In this document: one piece after another, positions 60,413-64,000 of the stretch | Layout of the letters: each line of letters opens with the position of its first letter | How positions within the stretch are numbered: position 1 is the stretch's first letter | DNA from: FW021-bin31 sp964647485 | GTDB taxonomy: Bacteria; Bacteroidota; Bacteroidia; Chitinophagales; Chitinophagaceae | NCBI GenBank assembly: GCA_964647485.1 | Contig: CAZYHV010000019.1 | Span: 14,427 to 78,426 of the forward strand | Direction of reading: 5' to 3' | Length of the DNA stretch: 64,000 nucleotides | Position numbers and translations under genes: made by a program | The notes under the pieces: model-generated | Seen by the model: only the letters and a program-made list of their open reading frames with translations | Told to the model about the DNA's origin: nothing | Databases searched by the model: none

Positions 60413-60994
60413 CAAGATAAGTATCGGAACGGCAATTCCTCCGTACTGTCGCAAATAATCTTTGATAAACTTCAACGCACTCACCATTTGGTTTTTAATG
60501 GTATTAGGGGAGAGTTGAAGTTGTTCGGCGATCTCCTTATGGCTTAATCCCTGCTCCCGGCTCAGTTTATAAATCTGTTGGCGCCTGGGTGGCAATAAAT
60601 TGACGGCTCTGGCTATTAGAGATCGTACTTCTTTTGCAGAAAGATCTTCTACAATCCGTTCTTTCCGTGTTTTGTATCTCATTTCCATACGTTTCATTCT
60701 ACGCACTTCAACAGCATGTGAACGTAACCAGGATAACGACTGATTAGAAGCCACCGTATAAAGCCATGACAACGGATATTCCATTTCTCCTACCTCCTCC
60801 CGATGTATCCACAACCGAAGAAAGGTTTCCTGTACAATATCCTCTGCGACCGGTTTTGAACGCGTTAATTTTAAAACAAAAGGGAATAATTGTGCATTCA
60901 GGTCGTGAAAAATCTTTCGAAAGGCCTGTTCATCCCCGGATGCAATTTGATGAAATAAATAATCCTTATTGTATAAAGAAGAAGCCATTCGCAA
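60398..60994 (-). CDS. ECF sigma-70 factor (FecI-like), partner of the glycan-locus FecR, 198 aa
   Basis: Region 2 is seen in QAFRKIFHDLNAQLFPFVLKL...AEDIVQETFLRLW and region 4 in LPPRRQQIYKLSREQGLSHKEIAEQL with SPNTIKNQMVSALKFIK. A short hydrophobic C-terminal tail (IAVPILILLF) is common in Bacteroidetes FecI-like factors. It should switch on the SusC/SusD operon when released by FecR. The original sigma-fecR neighbourhood is broken by the GxxExxY cassette. Confidence 0.92.
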   Translation of the reverse strand: MRMASSLYNKDYLFHQIASGDEQAFRKIFHDLNAQLFPFVLKLTRSKPVAEDIVQETFLRLWIHREEVGEMEYPLSWLYTVASNQSLSWLRSHAVEVRRMKRMEMRYKTRKERIVEDLSAKEVRSLIARAVNLLPPRRQQIYKLSREQGLSHKEIAEQLQLSPNTIKNQMVSALKFIKDYLRQYGGIAVPILILLFSK

Positions 60995-61078
60995 TTATTT
61001 TGTGAAATAAAACATAAAGATAATAAAATAAAATGATATTTTTTCTTATATTTACATTTACTTTAACACTATCTGCTT

Positions 61079-61654
61079 ATGGACGTAGATTTACTATCCG
61101 ATATTGATTTATTACAACGCATCGCCGAAAACGACAACAAGGCTTTCCGTATGCTTTTTCTTCGTTATAAGGATCGTTTTTATGCCGCAGCATTGAAGAT
61201 GACCCATTCGACTCACCAGGCGGAGGAAATTGTGCAACAAGTATTCGTCCTCCTCTGGCAAAGACGCACCCATCTGCAAGAGGTAGAAAAGCCGGGATCC
61301 TACCTGTTTACCATCGTTTATAACACAATTTCCAGGCAATTCAAGAAAATAGCCGCAGAAAAAGCCATGAAAGCCAAAATGCGGGGAAAGACGACACCTT
61401 CTGAAAATACGACGGAGCAGTTTTTGTTTGAGAAAGAAAGTCGGCAATGGCTACAAAAAATTGCTAATCAACTCCCTTCGCAACAACGGTTAATTTATCA
61501 TTTAAGTAAAGAAAAAGGAATGAGTCGAAAAGAAATCGCCGAACAGTTAGGCATTTCTCCCAACACAGTAAAAAATCACCTCTTAAAAGCAATGAAATTT
61601 ATTAGAGGACATTGGGAACAAGTAGTCATGATTATAATGCTTTTGTGGGTGTAG
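61079..61654 (+). CDS. Second ECF sigma-70 factor, without a FecR partner, 191 aa
   Basis: Region 2 (NKAFRMLFLRYKDRFYAAALKM, AEEIVQQVFVLLWQRR) and region 4 (LPSQQRLIYHLSKEKGMSRKEIAEQLGISPNTVKNHLLKAMKFI) are complete, and a hydrophobic tail VVMIIMLLWV follows. It is divergent from the first sigma gene across 84 bases. No FecR or SusC follows; instead there is a toxin-antitoxin cassette and a second copy of this gene's own 3' end. It is probably an orphan that lost its partners. Confidence 0.9.
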   Translation: MDVDLLSDIDLLQRIAENDNKAFRMLFLRYKDRFYAAALKMTHSTHQAEEIVQQVFVLLWQRRTHLQEVEKPGSYLFTIVYNTISRQFKKIAAEKAMKAKMRGKTTPSENTTEQFLFEKESRQWLQKIANQLPSQQRLIYHLSKEKGMSRKEIAEQLGISPNTVKNHLLKAMKFIRGHWEQVVMIIMLLWV

Positions 61655-61667
61655 AAGGATATCAAAT
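61550..61667. repeat. Direct repeat, copy 1: 3' end of the second sigma gene
   Basis: This stretch (the last 35 codons and 13 bases beyond the stop) is matched by 62739-62856 at roughly 90 percent, with one inserted and one deleted base in copy 2. The copies enclose the toxin-antitoxin cassette. Confidence 0.85.
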
Positions 61668-61774
61668 TTCTAATTTATCAGGCCGTAAATTTCTTGCAGA
61701 ATGATGAACTGTAAGAACATCTATTTGTTCTTCATGTACAACTTTATATATAAAGTGTAATTTTTCTTTTTATA
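61664..61774 (-). pseudogene. C-terminal remnant of a ParE/RelE-type toxin
   Basis: Leftward, the frame ending TGA at 61664 reads HFIYKVVHEEQIDVLTVHHS and ARNLRPDKLEI. The phrase IYKV..EEQIDVLTVHHSAR is the end of ParE/RelE toxins. A stop lies just upstream in this frame. It is probably the missing C-terminus of the toxin whose N-terminus is at 62395-62502. Confidence 0.6.
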
Positions 61775-61779
61775 CCCTT

Positions 61780-62394
61780 TCTTCTTCCGACCTTAGAAAA
61801 AAAGCGTTAAAAAAATGGAAGAGGGAGGCGTAAAAAATGAAATACAGTCCTTTTAACACAAACGGTATCGGATTTCCTCTTCATAAAACAGAAAAAAGAC
61901 TGTTTGCTTGAAAAAAACAGTGACCTTATTTCATTTAGCCGTACGAAACCATTTTTAGCTTTTTTTCTACCGTCTTGAATTTTTGTTTCTTTTGTTTCAA
62001 GACAAAAGAAAGGAACAGTATTTCTGCTATTTAGCCCTCTCCCTCTTGGTCGGAGTGCTCTTCATTGTTCTTTAGGGGAGGTCTAAAAAGCCTATCATTA
62101 CGAACCTGTCTGCCTCGCTTCGACAGGCAGGCGTAGTGAAGCCGCTTGCCGGACGAGCAAGCAATATTAATCTGTAATTTATTATTCATTAGGAGATGGC
62201 TTCAGTCATACTTCCCTCGCCATGACGCTTATCTCGCCTTTTGGAAAGCCCCTTATTATTGTTGGCACTCCGTGCCTTTTATTCTTTTGTCCCGGCTCTT
62301 TCAAGTATCGTTTAGAGGCGTAAGAGAGAACTATTTTCTTATTCAGAAGGGCTAATATTTTGCTTAATCCCCAACTTTTGATCTTGACCCATTT
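61780..62394. other. Gene-free insertion inside the toxin gene, with repeats
   Basis: No believable gene. CTTTTG...CAAAAG hairpin text (about 61997-62016) and the REP-like element at 62096-62228 fall here. The stretch separates the two halves of the ParE-type toxin. Confidence 0.5.
62096..62228. repeat. REP/MITE-like interspersed repeat
   Basis: The element begins CATTACGAACCTG and ends CTTCCCTCGCCATGACG, with CGTAGTGAAGCC and AGATGGCTTCAGTC as inner inverted parts (GAAGCC with GGCTTC), and a small hairpin around GCCTCGCTTCGACAGGC. The phrase is close to the 'GCTTC..TC.T.CCTCGC.ATGACG' repeats that are spread through many bacterial genomes. Confidence 0.55.
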
Positions 62395-62502
62395 TATTCT
62401 CCTTATTTGGATTTTTGCATATTGTTTCGAATCCTTACTAATATAATCTTTAATATTCTTTAGGTCTTCGACCGCTGCTAAAGACCAATTTACTCGAACC
62501 AT
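62206..62502 (-). pseudogene. Broken ParE/RelE-type toxin, N-terminal part
   Basis: The first 36 residues (VRVNWSLAAVEDLKNIKDYI, then SKDSKQYAKIQIRRIK) are a normal ParE start. After that the sequence is unrelated and runs through the interspersed repeat to a stop. The genuine end of such a toxin lies at 61664-61774. So an insertion has split the gene and the toxin should be inactive. Confidence 0.7.
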
Positions 62503-62678
62503 TCAGTCATTTTTTTTTCTAATTCTTTTTCTGAAATAACTTTACCATTCAGCGATTGTTCATTAGCCTTCTCAATTTTTTCCAAGACTAAGAGACGTTC
62601 TATAAGTTCCTCTACGGTAAAATGTTCAGGAAACTGCTCAATAGTAGCTTTTAATTTTTCTTTAGTTAACATCATCAC
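62490..62678 (-). CDS. Type II antitoxin partner of the broken toxin, 62 aa
   Basis: MLTKEKLKATIEQFPEHFTV followed by EELIERLLVLEKIEKA and a C-terminal acidic tail (EKELEKKMTEWFE) is the common Bacteroidetes antitoxin paired with ParE/RelE toxins. It overlaps the toxin start by 13 bases. MMM at the start leaves three possible first codons. It should bind the direct repeats upstream and could persist as an orphan antitoxin. Confidence 0.75.
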   Translation of the reverse strand: MMMLTKEKLKATIEQFPEHFTVEELIERLLVLEKIEKANEQSLNGKVISEKELEKKMTEWFE

Positions 62679-62680
62679 AT

Positions 62681-62719
62681 CATTTTATGGTAAGATAAGC
62701 CATTTTATGGCAAAGCTAC
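62681..62719 (-). promoter_or_regulatory. Antitoxin promoter with operator repeats
   Basis: CATTTTATGG occurs at 62681-62690 and 62701-62710 (20-base period), directly upstream of the antitoxin start. A leftward TAGCTTTG box is at 62712-62719, so the repeats cover the transcript start and leader as in autoregulated modules. No good -33 TTG is seen. Confidence 0.5.
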
Positions 62720-62738
62720 AGATTTTAACAGAAATAGT

Positions 62739-62856
62739 GGAAATCTCCCCCAATACCGTAAAAAACCACCTGTTGAAAGCAATGAAATTTATAGAGGACA
62801 TTGGGAACAGGTAGTCATGATTATAATGATTTTGTGGGTGTAGGAGGATATCAAAT
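62739..62856. repeat. Direct repeat, copy 2: decayed 3' end of the sigma gene
   Basis: Matches 61550-61667. One base is missing inside the AAATTTATTAGAGG phrase, so the frame is broken. The stop codon of the ATPase gene (62851-62853) lies within its final bases. Confidence 0.85.
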
Positions 62857-64000
62857 CAGCCAATCTAAAACACTCGTCTTTATAATTCCATTAAAATTTT
62901 GTTCCGGCATAATCTCATCCATCGTGAGCAAATATTTAGGATAATTATCCTCTATTTTTTGAAGCGGTTTTAATTCACGCTTCAAAGTAGATTCCTTTTC
63001 TGTATTTAAAGCTACCTGAATATACATGGTATCCTTTCCTGATTTTGTGGCCAAAAAATCAACTTCTCCATGCTCTACCACACCAATAAATACCTGATAT
63101 CCCCTTTTTAAAAGTTCTAAATAGACTATATTTTCAAGAATATGACCCAAATCTCCCACTCTGTCACCGGCAATCAACTGACGTAAGCCCAAATCTACTA
63201 CGTAATATTTCACATTACCGCCTAAAACCTTTCTGCCTTTTACATTATACCGTTCTGCCTTATACAATAACATCGCATCTTCCACTCCCGAAATATAATT
63301 TGATACCGTTTTGTTAGATATTTTATTCCCTAAACTAACAAGTGTATTGGTGATCTTATTTACATTTTGAAGGCTGCCAATTTCAGCAAACAGATACCTG
63401 ATTAAACGTTCTAAAACACCCACATTTTCGACTTTCAAACGCTGAACAATATCTTTTAAAACAACGGTAGAATAAATTCCTTCTAAATAATGCCGTTTCC
63501 TTTCATTATCTAAATGAATAGCATAAGGAAAACTGGTGGAAAGATAGGCATTGTACAATTTCCGTAACTCCTGCCCTTTTTGAGCAGAGGCGAACTCTTT
63601 AAAAGACAGCGGCAACATTTTTAGCTCTATATATCGCCCCGAAAGTAAGGTGGCCAGTTCTCCACTCAAAAAATAAGCATTTGAACCGGTAATATATAAA
63701 TCTATCTTTTTGTCTAAATGAAGGCTATTAATGACCTGCTCAAAGTGGTCAACATTTTGTATTTCATCAAGGAATACATAATATTTTTCTTCTTTTTTTA
63801 TTTTTTCTTTGACATAAGCGTGAAGTGTTTCCGGTTTTTTTAAACTTAAAAATCGGAAGTCTTCAAAATTCACAGCAATAATCTGTTCTTTTGAGACCCC
63901 TTCATTCAAAAGATGCTCTTTAAACATTGCAAACAAGGTCGATTTTCCACAGCGTCTTACTCCTGAAACCACTTTGATTAAATCCTGATCTCTCCATTTT
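62851..64000 (-). CDS. AAA_14/DUF4143 ATPase, 5' end off the right edge
   Basis: Walker A is SGVRRCGKST, Walker B YYVFLDEIQNV, and ITGSNAYFLSGEL with LSGRYIELKMLPLSF follows; the C-terminal DUF4143 part has YYVVDLGLRQLI and a nuclease-like VEHGEVDFLATKSGKDTMYIQVA. The frame continues past the GTG at 63972 to the edge (KWRDQDLIKV), so the start is outside. These ATPases are common, mobile and of unknown role. About 383 residues are visible. Confidence 0.85.
   Translation of the reverse strand, partial: KWRDQDLIKVVSGVRRCGKSTLFAMFKEHLLNEGVSKEQIIAVNFEDFRFLSLKKPETLHAYVKEKIKKEEKYYVFLDEIQNVDHFEQVINSLHLDKKIDLYITGSNAYFLSGELATLLSGRYIELKMLPLSFKEFASAQKGQELRKLYNAYLSTSFPYAIHLDNERKRHYLEGIYSTVVLKDIVQRLKVENVGVLERLIRYLFAEIGSLQNVNKITNTLVSLGNKISNKTVSNYISGVEDAMLLYKAERYNVKGRKVLGGNVKYYVVDLGLRQLIAGDRVGDLGHILENIVYLELLKRGYQVFIGVVEHGEVDFLATKSGKDTMYIQVALNTEKESTLKRELKPLQKIEDNYPKYLLTMDEIMPEQNFNGIIKTSVLDWLI

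Noticed and set aside
1..64000. CRISPR array
   Set aside because: No regularly spaced repeats of the right length with unique spacers were seen; the short direct repeats noted are isolated pairs.

Overview
The window is a piece of a Bacteroidetes (Bacteroidota) chromosome. The evidence is SusC/SusD with FecR and ECF sigma factors, an alternative complex III operon leading into a caa3-type oxidase, promoters with the TTG...TAnnTTTG consensus, very weak Shine-Dalgarno sites and low G+C. The gene set fits the Chitinophagales/Sphingobacteriales best, but that rank is an inference. Nothing here identifies a genus.

Region 1 (1 to about 13947) is the right-hand part of an integrated, prophage-like element. 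Leftward genes from 10786 down to the left edge form a tightly packed early operon. It carries a DUF4373-type replication protein, a DEDDh exonuclease, a RecT-like annealing protein paired with a PD-(D/E)XK nuclease-FtsK fusion, a small phage nuclease, the collapsed remnant of a helicase-methyltransferase, and many small proteins. A control region at 10810-10890 has a leftward promoter with an operator inside it. A rightward XRE-type repressor gene faces it, followed by a three-gene cargo block (11417-13779) that includes a type I restriction HsdR-N-like nuclease. The element ends at 13893-13947 in the 3' half of a tRNA-Leu(UAA), which is attR. No integrase or structural genes are in view, so they should lie left of the window together with the intact tRNA.

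Region 2 (14005-23034) holds housekeeping genes: AlkB-like dioxygenase, FtsX-type permease, rbfA, an MsbA-like exporter, coaA, tyrS and ribE, plus a folded intergenic domain at 20111-20228. Region 3 (23111-37645) is one long leftward respiratory operon, actABCDEF-ctaC-ctaD-ctaB-ctaE-ctaE2-ctaF, followed by a cysteine-less Sco-like gene. It encodes quinol oxidation by alternative complex III passing electrons to cytochrome c oxidase. A canonical sco gene lies outside the operon beside purN.

Region 4 (39195-44157) has a GH97 glycosidase, prfA and a ureohydrolase-fold protein with a poor metal site. A truncated TOTE-type primase gene (44485-45105) marks a deleted conflict system. Region 5 (45141-59533) is a polysaccharide utilization locus aimed at an N-acetylglucosamine-containing glycan: FecR, SusC, SusD, three surface lipoproteins, NagA, NagB, a GH20-type hexosaminidase and a sodium/sugar symporter.

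Region 6 (59589-64000) has two divergent ECF sigma genes. Each is followed by a small cassette (a GxxExxY protein, and a broken ParE toxin with its antitoxin). Each cassette is bounded on its far side by a second copy of the sigma gene's own 3' end. This pattern and the phage cargo block are the two most interesting things I see.
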